Both the position numbers and the translations under genes were made by a program. The notes below the pieces were generated by a model. That model did no database searches. It saw nothing but the letters and a program-made list of their open reading frames with translations, and was not told the origin of the DNA. Shown piece by piece: positions 44,561-54,893 of a stretch of 64,000 bases of DNA. Positions within the stretch are counted from its first letter, which is position 1. Each line of letters starts with the position of its first letter. The stretch is from Clusia tigrina (lineage: Eukaryota > Arthropoda > Insecta > Diptera > Clusiidae): assembly GCA_920105625.2 (NCBI GenBank), contig OV050030.1, positions 162,015,863 to 162,079,862 of the forward strand. Direction: 5' to 3'.

Positions 44561-46015
44561 TGTTACATCAGATTTTTCTCCATATGATTTTACTTGCATT
44601 GGGCCGCATACATCTGCAAAACACAGCTCTCCACAGCTTGAGGATCTTGCTTCGCGCGATTTAAAGCTGATTCTGTGCTGTTTGCCTAAAATGCATCCTT
44701 CACATGTAAATTCCTCCTCAATGAAATCCACATTGACTCTCTTGAGGAACTGCCTAACATGTCCCACATTTTGATGCCCCATTCTTTCATGCCATGTTCG
44801 CAGAGATAGCTTTTCTGTTGTCAGTATATTTGCCTTGCCATATTCTTGAGTTTTTATTAGCATTTGGAAAAGCTTTTCCCGACGAACTCCCACTGCCACA
44901 GTGCTTCTATCTGTTCTTATGAATCTACAGCTCCTGCTGTCAGATTCAAACCCAAACCCTCTATTCAATGCCTTTGTTTGAGAAAATAGATTGTAGTGGA
45001 TGTCCGGTACATACAGCACATTTGTCAGCACTTTCTGCACCCATTCATGACCGTCGTTTACTACCACCGCAATATCACCTTTTCCTACAGCCTTGATAGC
45101 ACGTCCATCGCCTACCCTGACGATTTCATTACAGTTGGTAAAGGTAACAAACCAATCGCGTTGATTACTCATGTGGTCCGTTGCGCCTGAATCGAGAACC
45201 CACGTTTCCAATTTGCTGCTGACATTCGCTCCACATACCAACGCCTCAACGTTTTTACCATGAGTCTCATTCTTAAACGATTTACACAACTGCGGAAAAT
45301 CCCGTTTAAAATGGCCTTTTTCACCACATTTAAAACATCCGCCTCTTTTTATTGTTTTACCGCTTTTCCTTTGCTGTTCTTTCCCACCTTGTCGACTTCG
45401 CACCCTTGCTATAAAAGCTTCGGTCTTAGCTTTTTCTTGGGCACCCAAACGAATTTCTTCAGCCATTAGCCTTGCCAGTAAGTTGTTTAAGCTCTGATCC
45501 TCTGACCGTACGGACTCCCAGGCACTATAGAAGTGATTATATTCTGGTGGCAGTGACATCAAGACTTTTGTCATGATCATTTTATCTGATATGGTTTCAC
45601 CTTGGTCACGTAGATGCTGCACAGTCTCCATTAACTTTGACAGGTAGGTAGTAATGTCGTCATCTGGATCTTTTGAAAAGCTGTAGTACTTTTGCATTAA
45701 AAACAACACGTTTGACTTTGATGTCTGCTCGTAAACACTTTTTAATGTGTCCCACATGCTTTTAGCAGTAACACAGTTCAGAATTTGTAGCAAAGGTTGC
45801 TTTCCTAATGCGATACTAATTGTTCGTCGAGCTTTCGCATCAATTTTTCGCCAAGTTTTTTGCTCCTTTTCTCCCTGACTAGGTAACACCTGCTCCCCTG
45901 TGACCACATCGCACATGTCATCAGCTTCCAAAATTTGAACCATTGGGAATTTCCACGTCAGCCACTGCGAGCCATCTTGGAGCTTGTCAAGTTTTATATC
46001 ACCGCCTGATGCCAT
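44513..46015 (-). pseudogene. Copia G gag, protease and integrase start
   Basis: Begins MASGGDIKLDKLQDGSQW with an ATG just after the leader. A UBN2-type gag domain (W-D-T-L-K-S-V-Y, MSLPPEYNHF) is followed by a zinc knuckle whose last ligand is lost: C-F-K-C-G-E-K-G-H-F-K-R-D-F, Phe for Cys. Protease WVLDSGATDHM; pre-integrase with W-H-E-R-M-G-H and C-E-G-C; first integrase Asp in FADVCGPM. About 30-40 residues of the integrase core are missing after SYGE, and a frameshift near 44550 ends the frame. Confidence 0.88.
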
Positions 46016-46136
46016 TATTAAATTAAATAAAAGTCCACTCTTTTCTTTTATTTACTGAACGACTTGAAGGAATAAAAAGCAGTAACAAAAAATCCCACTA
46101 AAAACACTTAATTTTCATACCAGAACACATGTTATT

Positions 46137-46150
46137 CTGGGCCCATAACC
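46137..46150 (-). promoter_or_regulatory. Primer-binding site, initiator tRNA-Met half (G)
   Basis: CTGGGCCCATAACC on plus, abutting the LTR. Same internal tRNA-iMet match as Copia family 1. Confidence 0.93.
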
Positions 46151-46210
46151 TATTAAACAAAAACGCGTGTTTCTAATTTTAATAAGAATTTAATGCATTC
46201 AATATATGTA
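46151..46210 (-). repeat. Copia G 5' LTR, inner part
   Basis: Last 60 bp of the LTR next to the primer-binding site, ending in TATGTA, where F inserted. Confidence 0.88.
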
Positions 46211-46324
46211 TTAGGGCGGTGTGAAAATATTATTTTCTAAATATCGAAATGTAATACCTGGCAAAATATGACCATTGGCTTCATAAATCACCATGCAAAA
46301 AATGAATCATCTGTATTGAGTTTT

Positions 46325-46720
46325 TGAGGTGCCTCAACGGGGTCAAAGTTGATAGTGTAGGTGTAAAACTCTACAAAAAGTCACACAACTGCCACGGAGT
46401 CGCCCGTAGAGGAGTACAATGTAAGACTAACCCCCATTAATTTTCCTCAGTAAAGATTTTCCTAGGACATATCTGCCCCTATCTCCACTCCATATGGGGG
46501 CTCCCATACAAATTTGAAGATTTTACGAAATTGTTAAAAATGGGCCGCCACAGTTTCCAGGTTGCAACTAGGGGTATAAAATGTATGACTCACTTCCATT
46601 ATTTTTTCACCACAAATCTTTTTTCAAAACATACCTGCCCCTTATCTCCACTCCATATGGGGGCTCCCATACAAAATTTATATCACAGACTGGAAAATTA
46701 TAGGATTAATATATTAATTT
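46325..46720. repeat. Subterminal inverted repeat of F, left
   Basis: Pairs with 48122-48520. Contains repeated blocks about 160 bp apart, each with CCTATCTCCACTCCATATGG or a near copy, at about 46475, 46635 and a partial one at 46750. They are candidate transposase-binding sites. Confidence 0.85.
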
Positions 46721-46933
46721 CCCCCATTAAACATTTTATAAGCACATACCTACCCCTATCTCCTTACTAAGATAATATTAGAAAACACAGCGTTTGTCTT
46801 CAGTCAGGTAAAATAACATAGATGAAGTTTGCTTTAAATAAATTTTTATTCCATTAAATTAATTATTAAAAGGATTTTAAAAAAAATAGCATAAATTAAT
46901 TCTTATTAAAATTAATAAAAAAAAATATCAAAT

Positions 46934-48115
46934 TCAAGAAAAATTATACAAGGAAAAGTCAGATTTTGTTTCAAATGTTGGCATATTTTTTCTGGATTGA
47001 ATCCTTGCTCTTATAAATCCATCTCTGGCCTCCTCTCCATATACCGACTGCGATGCTTCAGTAACCAACTTAACGCAACGTTCAACTGCTTGCGTGTGAC
47101 AGGGCAATTTAAGTATTGTTTCACTAAGACCACAACCAGATTCAACTACTTCTTTGAATTTATCCTCCAACAAATTTTTAGTTAAAGGAGGTTCAGTCAC
47201 TTCTTCACTTTCCCAGCTAACAAGATCAATGTAGTCTTCAGCTTCAAAATTTATTTTAGGTAAAATAAACCTTCGAATGCCAGCTCGTGCTTCTGTTCTA
47301 GCTTTTAAAATTTTTGAGCAGGCAAATTGACGAATTTCCTTCCTTTCATCAGCAAGCCTACACAATAAAATATTTTCCACATGGCCAAAATATCCATTTC
47401 TTTGGATAACAGGACTTACAATTTTTCTCAAATCTTCGTTAAGACCGCGAATCAATTTGATTTGCAACCAAAGATGAAATGATCCTTTGGTACATGACGT
47501 ATTTGATTTTTTTTCAAACCACATTCTGCCGTATACTTTCATTATAAAATTTGTCAGTATTTGCAAACCTTCTGTCATTTCTTGCGTTGACACATAAAGT
47601 CGTAAAATTCTATTTGCTGTTGTGAGCCATCTAGAGTGAGTTAATTGACCAGGACTCTTGTTCGCTAAGTCAGTGGAAATATGCTATTTTTAATGCTGAT
47701 GGCAGTTCCTGAATCGCACGTTACATGTCCATAATAGGTGCTATTTGGTTCCGAAATAAGAGAATAATGCTCTTCCACTTGGGTGCTTTGGTAATGTTTC
47801 TTTCCCTTTTTTGAAACTGTCAAAGTTCTGTCTTTTCTTCCATCAAAGTATAAAGCGACTAGAGATGTTGAATTTTGTGCTTCCTGCAGTCGTTGACGAC
47901 TTTTTATACGTTCATGTCGAACTTTTGACCGATCAACAACAAGCTTTGTATTTTCGGGGAGAATTAATCCAACATCCTGTAGCACAGCACATGCTATAAT
48001 TGCAGCCGACCTATCAGAAACTCCTGTTCGATCACATGCGACAGCTAGTGATGGTAATTTTGTTCGCATTGGATATGATGCGGGTTTCATTGTAGACTTT
48101 GATAATGAAGCTATA
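46934..48115 (-). pseudogene. Transposase-like protein of F, N-truncated and frameshifted
   Basis: Two frames joined by a slip near 47660. First: KLPSLAVACDRTGVSDRSAA, KLVVDRSKVRHER, VALYFDGRKDRTL and GHVTCDSGTAI. Second, read on from the slip: GQLTHSRWLTTANRILRLYV, then CHTQAVERCVKLVTEAS and FIRARIQSRKNMPTFETK. I know similar uncharacterised proteins from multicopy insect elements. YFDGRKD could hold the first catalytic Asp and C-H-T-Q a C/D-x-H-like motif, but this is inference. An expected N-terminal region is absent. Confidence 0.7.
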
Positions 48116-48121
48116 TTTTGA

Positions 48122-48520
48122 TTTTTAATTATATTAATCCTATAATTTTTCAGTCTGTGATATAAATTTTGTATGGGAGCCCCCATATGGAGTGGAGATA
48201 AGGGGCAGGTATGTTCTGAAAGATTTGTGGTGAAAAAATAATGGGAGTCTGTCATACATCGTATACCCCTAGTTGCAACCTGGAAACTGTGACGGCCCAT
48301 TTTTAACAATTCGTAAAATCTTCAAATTTGTATGGGAGCCCCCATATGGAGTGGAGATAGGGGGTAGGTATGTCCGAGGAAAATGTTTATTGTGGCAAAT
48401 TAGTGGGGGTCAGTCTTTCATTAAACTCCTCTACGAGCGACTCCGTGGCAGTTGTGTGACTTTTTATAGAGTTTTACCCATTTACCCTCAACTTTGACCC
48501 CGTTGAGGGACCTCAGAACG
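48122..48520. repeat. Subterminal inverted repeat of F, right
   Basis: Mirror of the left repeat, with the CCATATGGAGTGGAGAT block at about 48185 and 48343. The first 70 or so codons of the long minus-strand frame here are only repeat sequence, not transposase. Confidence 0.85.
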
Positions 48521-48646
48521 TTATGCTAGAAACTCCTATTTTTGTACAAGTTTATATGTACTATCAGGTCATCTTTTGGTAACTATTCCATTTTAAAATG
48601 CTGAAAAAAAATTACCCCATACAAGTTCACTCCGCCCTAATATGTA

Positions 48647-48756
48647 TGTTGTTAGCAGAGCAAGGTTAAGGACAAAACTGAGTTTACTGAGACAGAAGGT
48701 CCAAAGAAGACAATAAAAAGGTTGCCATGTAACTTTAAATATACAATTATTCAACA
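48647..48756 (-). repeat. Copia G 5' LTR, outer part
   Basis: Together with 46151-46210 it makes the 5' LTR; F and one TATGTA copy lie between. It differs from the 3' LTR by six extra bases (TGCCAT) and a few substitutions. Confidence 0.88.
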
Positions 48757-48761
48757 CCCTA
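48757..48761. repeat. Target-site duplication of Copia G, right
   Basis: CCCTA, identical to 42002-42006. Confidence 0.85.
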
Positions 48762-50680
48762 AAACAGGAATTCCTGCCGAAAATTAGCCTGACAGAAGAT
48801 TTGTAGATGGCACTATCCTCGTCTTTCAAATAAACAGGGGCATCACTATAAATCTTTCAGTTCGCAGTCTATAACACCCTTAAATAAATCTAATCTAATC
48901 TAATATAATCTATGTCGCACCTAGCTAGTGTGGTTTTTGTGATCTAGTTTAAAAGAGAAAAATGCATTTTTTTATACACTTTATAAAATTGGGAATCAAC
49001 AAACAATTTTTTAATTCTGCAATAGCTAGAATAAAACTAAACATATTAACACACTAAGTAGTTAATGTATAGACCAAATCCGTTTCTCTTGCGAATTTCA
49101 ATACAATTCGCATATTGGGTGTATTTTAAATACGAAAAATCGTTTATTTGTCTAGATCACCAGACATAAATTTGTACAAACTTATGCTGAGAGAGATTTT
49201 CGTAAGTCAACAGATATTCAATATTATTTCTAAATTATTATATTTTTTTTGCACAAATTTCTGATTTTCTAATTAAGTAATTTGGGATAAAATCATTTTA
49301 TATGTGATCACAAGTTAATATCCAAATACATCAATTATGGACCTCGGAATACTTAGATTCCGTTTTTCGATAACTTGAATTAATAAATTTCCAAAAAACC
49401 ACTAATTGGATTTCACCGTAGGGAATAGGGTTTAAATATATAATAATCTCCACAACTCAAGTGTTGTCGTATAAAAAGTGCGTCTAATATGGACCAAATT
49501 TCTCAAGAGGCGCATATGATTAATATATTATCGACTTAGGGTATTAAATTTTTTTATTTTATTTTAACTCTAAGAAATCTATAATTCATCATCTGTACCA
49601 GGACAAAGAAAGCATAAATATGTGGTTGATCCTAATTGGGTGCAGACGGAGGTGCAGGTTGCTATAACAAGTGTTTAATTCTAGACACGCATTTGCAAAT
49701 TGGTTAGAATATTCCAATTGTCAACATCAGATATGTACAATATTGTTTTAAGCTCAAATACTAGAAGTGGCTTTATACTGAAAAAAAATTTAACAAAATA
49801 CTTTGGGCCGAATATGGTTTGCAAAAAACCATTGTCGCTTTTCTCTATGCTGAGGTCACGCTTGTCATTGTCCAGGTTTCTAACAACATTTATTTTTTTC
49901 ACTTATTGAATAAAACATAAAAGCAATTCTTTAATACTTAATTGTAGAAAATTCGTTATATTCCAAAATTACGGCCATGGTTTAGAGAATCTTTTCAGAC
50001 TGTAACCTTTACAGTTTTTCTAGGTTTTGTAGATGCGGCGAATTATTATTATTCTTTCGCTTTTTCGACAATATATCACACGAGCTGTTTGACGTAGCTG
50101 TTTTCTTCACCTTCACCTTAAAAGCCGTCCTGCGTCGGCAGGAGACGTGAAGTCTTGAGCCACACTTTTCTGTACGCCTTCTGCAGTAAAATCCACAAAA
50201 CTAATTGTGGGAAGCGCGGTCTGGGTGAGGAGAACACTTTATGTGACCCACTGGTTCACCTGCCACGATCCAACGCAATAAGAGATCTGAGGTCCTGTTA
50301 TACCGCCCAGCTAACCCCCAGAGTATCGCCTGATCTGTTCGTCGGGTCATACTTACTTTAAGGTTCCTCGCTCAAAGTTACGACACCACTTACCACTTAA
50401 GTATTTATGACTTTGGTCATAAAGCAAATTTATAGAACACAATATCTTGTAAAATAGTATTTGATTTATTGAATGGAATCTTAAGACATTGTAAGCCATT
50501 ATTGCGAATTTATTATATTTCATTTTATCTTTTCCAAATCAATTGTTTCGAACTGACTTACATTTTCTATTCTATTTGTGACGAATTTTTGCCTAATATT
50601 CACTTTTACTGGTGGTGGTATATCTAATGTTTAGTAACGTAAACAAACCGCTTCTTGGACAACAGCAATCTCTATATGTA
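48762..50680. other. Mostly AT-rich non-coding stretch
   Basis: 48762-48930 may be further leader of H or old repeat, ending in ATCTAATCTAATCTAAT (a short TAATC tandem). 48930-50030 is AT-rich with nothing recognised. 50100-50370 is a GC-richer island with a TCCTGC/GCAGGA hairpin but no coding frame above 70 codons. Confidence 0.4.
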
Positions 50681-50684
50681 CACT

Positions 50685-51470
50685 TTACAATTTGAAGTAA
50701 GTACTAGCTTTCGCGCACATGTTCTGCATACCATTTAATATCTGGTAATTCAGGAACGTCAGGTTCACCGGTCCAAAAATATTTCGCAGAAAAAGATAAT
50801 CATCAATCTCCATCGAGCTCCATACTTCTGCTAATACAATTCCGGCAAATTCAAAATTAGATCTTTCTAAATTCTCATTAATTGTAACGCCACAGTCATC
50901 CAAATGAGATCCAATATGGCCATGAGGTAACATATAACCAGCTAGTTTCCGACAAGAGGATTCATTCTGCGCTCTAAGCGGTGATACGCACTTCTGCAAG
51001 GAACATTCGTAGCTTTAAACACTGCATCGAGATTATGTCGCTTAAAGTGTTGTATAACAAACGTTATTACTTTTTTGTTTACTTTTTATGTTCGTCTGGC
51101 CCTCCAGCAACCGTCAAAATCGCCTTTAGTTTTACAGATTCATGGTCAGATTATTTAACTCTTCAAGGCTGAGAAGCGTCTCAAAATCTTGAGCATGAAC
51201 ATTAGCAGTGAATGAACTATGCCTTCCACTTCCAATAGCGATGTAAATATAATAATAATATATCCAACGGCATCCGGTTGTTTTAGTATACTAGGAATTA
51301 TTTTAATACCAGCATAAACAGAGGGTATCAATTTATGACGCTCTGCAATTACCCAGTCGTGATCAGGAAATTTGACTCTATATTCCATATGCATTAGAAG
51401 AGGTGCTTGTTTATTTGCTGCAGTTACCAATAGAGTTGTTGGCTGAAATTATAACTTTTTTGGGTCTAAT
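50685..51470 (-). pseudogene. Decayed transposase-like ORF of unknown family
   Basis: Minus-strand pieces in order: YRVKFPDHDWVIAERHKLIP (51155-51430), ESVKLKAILTVAGGPDEHK near 51110, ITFVIQHFKRHNLDAVFKAT near 51040, then RKLAGYMLPHGHIGSHLDDC and FEFAGIVLAEVWSSMEIDDY (50685-50960). They shift frame at least three times. The order resembles a large uncharacterised protein found in many copies in arthropod genomes. I take it as transposon-derived, but I cannot name the superfamily. No terminal repeats found. Confidence 0.5.
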
Positions 51471-51533
51471 TACAAAATCATTCGGAAAATTGCCTTATTT
51501 TTGGTGTAAATTATTATTTGATTTCCTTTCATT

Positions 51534-52732
51534 CACCACAATTCTCAATAACTTTCCGCAGTGAATTTTTTCACTTTCCGCATATTCTAAACAAAATCCG
51601 CATGCGATTTTTCACATTTCAATTTTCGAACTTGCGAAAAAATCAGCAAAAGAATTCAGCATCCGCAATCCACGGTATTCTAAAGAACATAAATTCGCGG
51701 AAATTTTTCACGTTTCACATAATTTTCTTCGCCAACATTTTTGATGTAAAATTAGTGGAATGTTGTAAGTATTTAATTAAAACTTCTTAAAAATCCAATT
51801 CATTTAATAAAATGGGTTTATAAATTAAGTTGATGAATTAAAATATGTTTATCTGTGAATTTTTTTTTGGAAAATTAAAAAAAATTAGGAAATTTATTTG
51901 CGGGCAAGCACAAGAAAAATTTAAGTTTTTATATGTGTAAATTGTGAATCCTTTTTTAAGGACGAAGACAACCAACAAGCTTCAGATGGAAAGTCTATTG
52001 GAAACAATGATTGCAAACCGCGACATTGCCAGTGGATTCCACAAGAGGTTGAAGGAAGAAGTATCCAAGTTCTGGGATGAAGAAATGCGGAAACTGGACT
52101 GAGCTATCGCTACATCGTGGTCCTTTCCAACTCCAGTTTGGTAACCTCCTTCTGCAAAGAAGCGCAAACATGCACTTAGCTTCACTATTGGAGCAATTGC
52201 AAATTTCTTCCTCTGTTGCAAAGCACCCATTAATATTTGAAGTAAATATAGAATAGCATCCTTATTTACTCTGTAGTATTTATGAAATCTTAAAATGCAA
52301 GAACATTGTATATTGTTGCTAAAAGTACCAAGATTAATTTACACTTACAGTGATTCAGGTAATTCAAGAGGGTTGGAACTGTCCCTCAGATTTCTCCTTC
52401 TAAATGCTACCACTGCTTCTGCTTCCTCTGCAACCAATCTAAACGCAATACTATGCACATTTATTATTAATAACAATAATATAACAATCCACTGAAACAT
52501 ATATTTTTAACCCCTTTATGTTTTTATTAAACTTTTTGCGATTTAATTATAAAACCAAATCACATAAAGAAACTCTGTGATTTGGTTTTGTGCTGTTTGT
52601 AAGTTCGAAGTGTGGTTTGAAACTTCACAACGATATTCGAATCCGCATAAATTTAGAATAGGAGGAAAAAATCCGCACGGAAAATAAAATCCGCGTGAAA
52701 AAGAATCCGCATGCGTATTTAGAATTGGGGTG
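51534..52732. mobile_element. TIR element 'N', Harbinger-like, 1.2 kb
   Basis: Ends CACC-x-CAATTCT in inverted order at 51534 and 52732, flanked by ATT on both sides (51531-51533 and 52733-52735). Both end regions are dense in TCCGC motifs. A minus-strand exon (51982-52230) reads LRFFAEGGYQTGVGKDHDVAIAQSSF, like the N-terminal helix-turn-helix of PIF/Harbinger transposases. The 3-bp duplication fits that group, although TTA/TAA is more usual. No catalytic domain remains, so it is non-autonomous. Confidence 0.65.
51982..52230 (-). pseudogene. Harbinger-like transposase exon fragment
   Basis: 82 codons. Residues 20-47 or so resemble the L-R-F-(L/Y)-A-x-G-x-(F/Y)-Q-x-x-V-G...Q-S-x-x-S pattern of HARBI1-like proteins. 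The DDE part is absent. Confidence 0.5.
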
Positions 52733-52735
52733 ATT

Positions 52736-53265
52736 ATCTACAATATTTTTTTAATTTTTTCCAGATTTCTAGCAGTTTTAATTTAAAATAAATGTTGTAT
52801 ATTTCAGTCGAACTAGCTGATTTGTTTAAATGTGTTCGAAAGTTTCCGTCGATCTTTTCTAAGAGAATATCTTTCAGCTCTGTCACTATCTCTCAACATT
52901 TTCTGCTTTATATATAATTGGCTTTGCATCTAGAAACTCAAAAATTTCGTTAATTTTATAGCTTGCTTTTAGAAACACATAAAATAATTCTTTAAGGTTA
53001 CTGACCTTGTTATCGCTACCCTTGTCATACGAGTATATTTCAGCATACGTTGTGTATGACTGGAATGGCTGCCTTAACCTTCCTTTTATATCCTCATATT
53101 TGTTTCACTACGATTTGAATAGCGAACTCTAACAGTTATAGATTATTTTCCCATAAGAGTAATGCTCTTTGAACGGATTTTATGAAGGCGAGGAGATTTT
53201 CTTAACTTGTTCCTCCGAAAGGTTTTAAATGCCGAAGTGGTTGATTACTGTATGAAAAGTTTTAT
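52736..53265. other. Non-coding stretch
   Basis: AT-rich, no frame above 60 codons and no repeat recognised. Confidence 0.4.
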
Positions 53266-53700
53266 GATTGCTGTTGGTGGCGGTACTGTGGCTGCTGTTA
53301 TTGGATCTGTGATAATTTTAGCTGTTCTTGTTGGTTCTGTTGCTGTTGTAGCTGTTGTTGCAATTGCAGTACTTGTTGCTGCTGCATTTCATTTTGTTGT
53401 TGCGTTTGTTTCTCTTGACACAATTTGTAGTTCTTGTTGCTGCTACCGCAATGACTAGTTTTCTTACTCTATTTTTCTTTATAATTCTTCCACTGAGATT
53501 TCTAAAGTGCTGTACTGGTCGAATATTATTTTCGGATTTACGAGTAGCATACATCCATTGTACTGCACTTAAGGTTCCCTTTTACTCTGCTTTAAATCTT
53601 GGACTGATATCCCAGCCACAGTTTTTTCCTTTTTTTGGAACTCCATATTTGTTTTTCCTTCAGGGGCCATAGCCGTAGCGTTTTATAACTACTGCCAGAC
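53266..53700 (-). other. CAA/CAG-rich tract with adjoining short open frame
   Basis: Read on minus, about 53270-53440 encodes a Gln-rich run in one frame (QQQNEMQQQQVLQLQQQL) with one stop. An overlapping frame (53318-53554) gives a basic protein (VQHFRNLSGRIIKKNRVRK). Could be an opa-type repeat, an exon of an unrecognised gene, or simple-sequence drift. No splice model or homology could be tested. Confidence 0.35.
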
Positions 53701-53879
53701 ACCTCCTAACATTAATTGGAATATGCTAACGTAAATTCTGCCAATCAATCTAATCATTTAATTTAACGGCAGCACAAGGAATTCTTAGAATTTGGGAATG
53801 CACCAAACTGCGTAATTTCTCAGCACACTGAGCTATTTTGGAGAAAATTGACAAAAATCTCTGTCATCTGCCACCGATT

Positions 53880-54893
53880 ATAGAACACCTAATATATATT
53901 TTAACACAACCCATAACATTAAATTACAACAAGGCGGGAATGGGAAGCAGGGACAACACTTGACCATTTTCACTAACGGGTCAAAGATGGACAAGTGCGG
54001 GAGTCTATTCGGACAAACTAGAAATTGAATGGTTCTTTCGACTATTAAGTTTGTATAGCGTATTTCCGGCTGAGGTCTATGCCATTGACAAAGTTGCACA
54101 AACGGCAACAGCTGGGAAGCTTAATCTTTCGACTATAATCACATGTGTAGACAGCAAGCACTGAAAAAAAACTCTAAACGATAACATTGTAAAATCTAAG
54201 TGTTAGATAAAGCTATGCGGGGTCCCTGGACATCAGGATATCCCTGGCAACGAAAATGCTGACGAACTTTTAGACTCGGGTGGGCACTGTCGGAACAGGG
54301 GCAGGTGGAAGACATCCTTCTATCTCTCGTGGAGTTCACAAACAAGTTCGAAACAAATGTGAAAAGATTAACGAATGAACGGTGGTACTTAACCACCGAC
54401 TGGTGAACTTCCCGATACATGTGGCCAAAACTGAGCCAAAATATGACTGACATCCTTCTTCGGCTCAGTAGAAGAGAACTCAGGACTACCATGGGGGTTC
54501 TGACAAGGCACTGCATCATAGGCCGATTGGCAGCCAGGTACGGTACTCTTTTCAGAGATTTTTGTAAGTGTAGGTGAGATGAGGAGAAATAATCGGTGAA
54601 ACATCTGCTTTGTGATTGCCCGGATCTTCAGAAGGGGCGACCCCGGTATATGGGCTCGGCCTTCTTTGAAGAACCACAAGAATTAGCCGAGCTGAAACTA
54701 ATTGATATTCTCAAATTCACGAAAGCTTCTGGGTGGTTTAAAATCTAGGGGAGATAATGGCTTTTTGAGAGAGAGAGGGGAAGTGGTTTTTCTCTAAAAA
54801 CAAGTATCACAATGGGTCAATGGGCCTCCGAGTGTAACTTGCGTAGCTCGCAAGCTGCCTCCTTAACCTAGCCTAACCTAGCAGGTAATGGTA
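53880..54893 (+). mobile_element. LINE 3' fragment 'J'
   Basis: Plus-strand RNase H and C-terminus only. FTNGSKM near 53975 (D to N at the first catalytic residue), FPAEVYAIDKVAQTA near 54065, TCVDSKH near 54150, CGVPGHQDIPGNENADELL near 54215-54275, then a Cys-rich end near 54560-54640. Ends in TAACCTAGCCTAACCTAGC, a tail of the kind these LINEs carry. Strongly 5' truncated, many stops. Belongs to the I/LOA group because RNase H is present. Confidence 0.7.

Larger units (their letters stand above)
46211..48640 (-). mobile_element. DNA transposon 'F' with long inverted repeats and 6-bp duplication
   Basis: 2430 bp inserted in the Copia G LTR. Termini TTAGGGCGG-x-GTGAA at both ends in inverted order (one mismatch in 15), flanked by TATGTA on each side (46205-46210 and 48641-48646). 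Inner parts of the ends (about 46325-46720 and 48122-48520) are also inverted copies. It encodes a partial transposase-like protein on minus. The 6-bp TATGTA duplication fits the TAYRTA pattern that I recall for the IS3EU superfamily; this was not checked. Confidence 0.85.
42007..48756 (-). mobile_element. Copia family 2 element 'G' (holds DNA transposon F in its 5' LTR)
   Basis: Minus strand; two LTRs, primer-binding site, one gag-pol reading broken by two frameshifts and a small integrase deletion. Both LTRs are flanked by CCCTA. Without F the element is about 4.3 kb. It is a different family from the copies at 4.7-9.5 and 19.5-23.5 kb but uses the same tRNA-iMet site. It inserted into the rearranged leader of errantivirus H or DNA beside it. 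Confidence 0.93.

Noticed and set aside
46211..46225. TTAGGG at the end of F as a telomeric motif
   Set aside because: It is part of the transposon's terminal inverted repeat and occurs mirrored at 48640.
48115..48309. N-terminus of F transposase beginning MLKMGRHSF
   Set aside because: The first 60-70 codons lie in the subterminal inverted repeat, and the same sequence occurs as a non-coding repeat at 46531-46770.
50155..50361. Possible small gene in the GC-richer island
   Set aside because: The 68-codon frame has no recognisable motif, no start context, and no support beyond composition.
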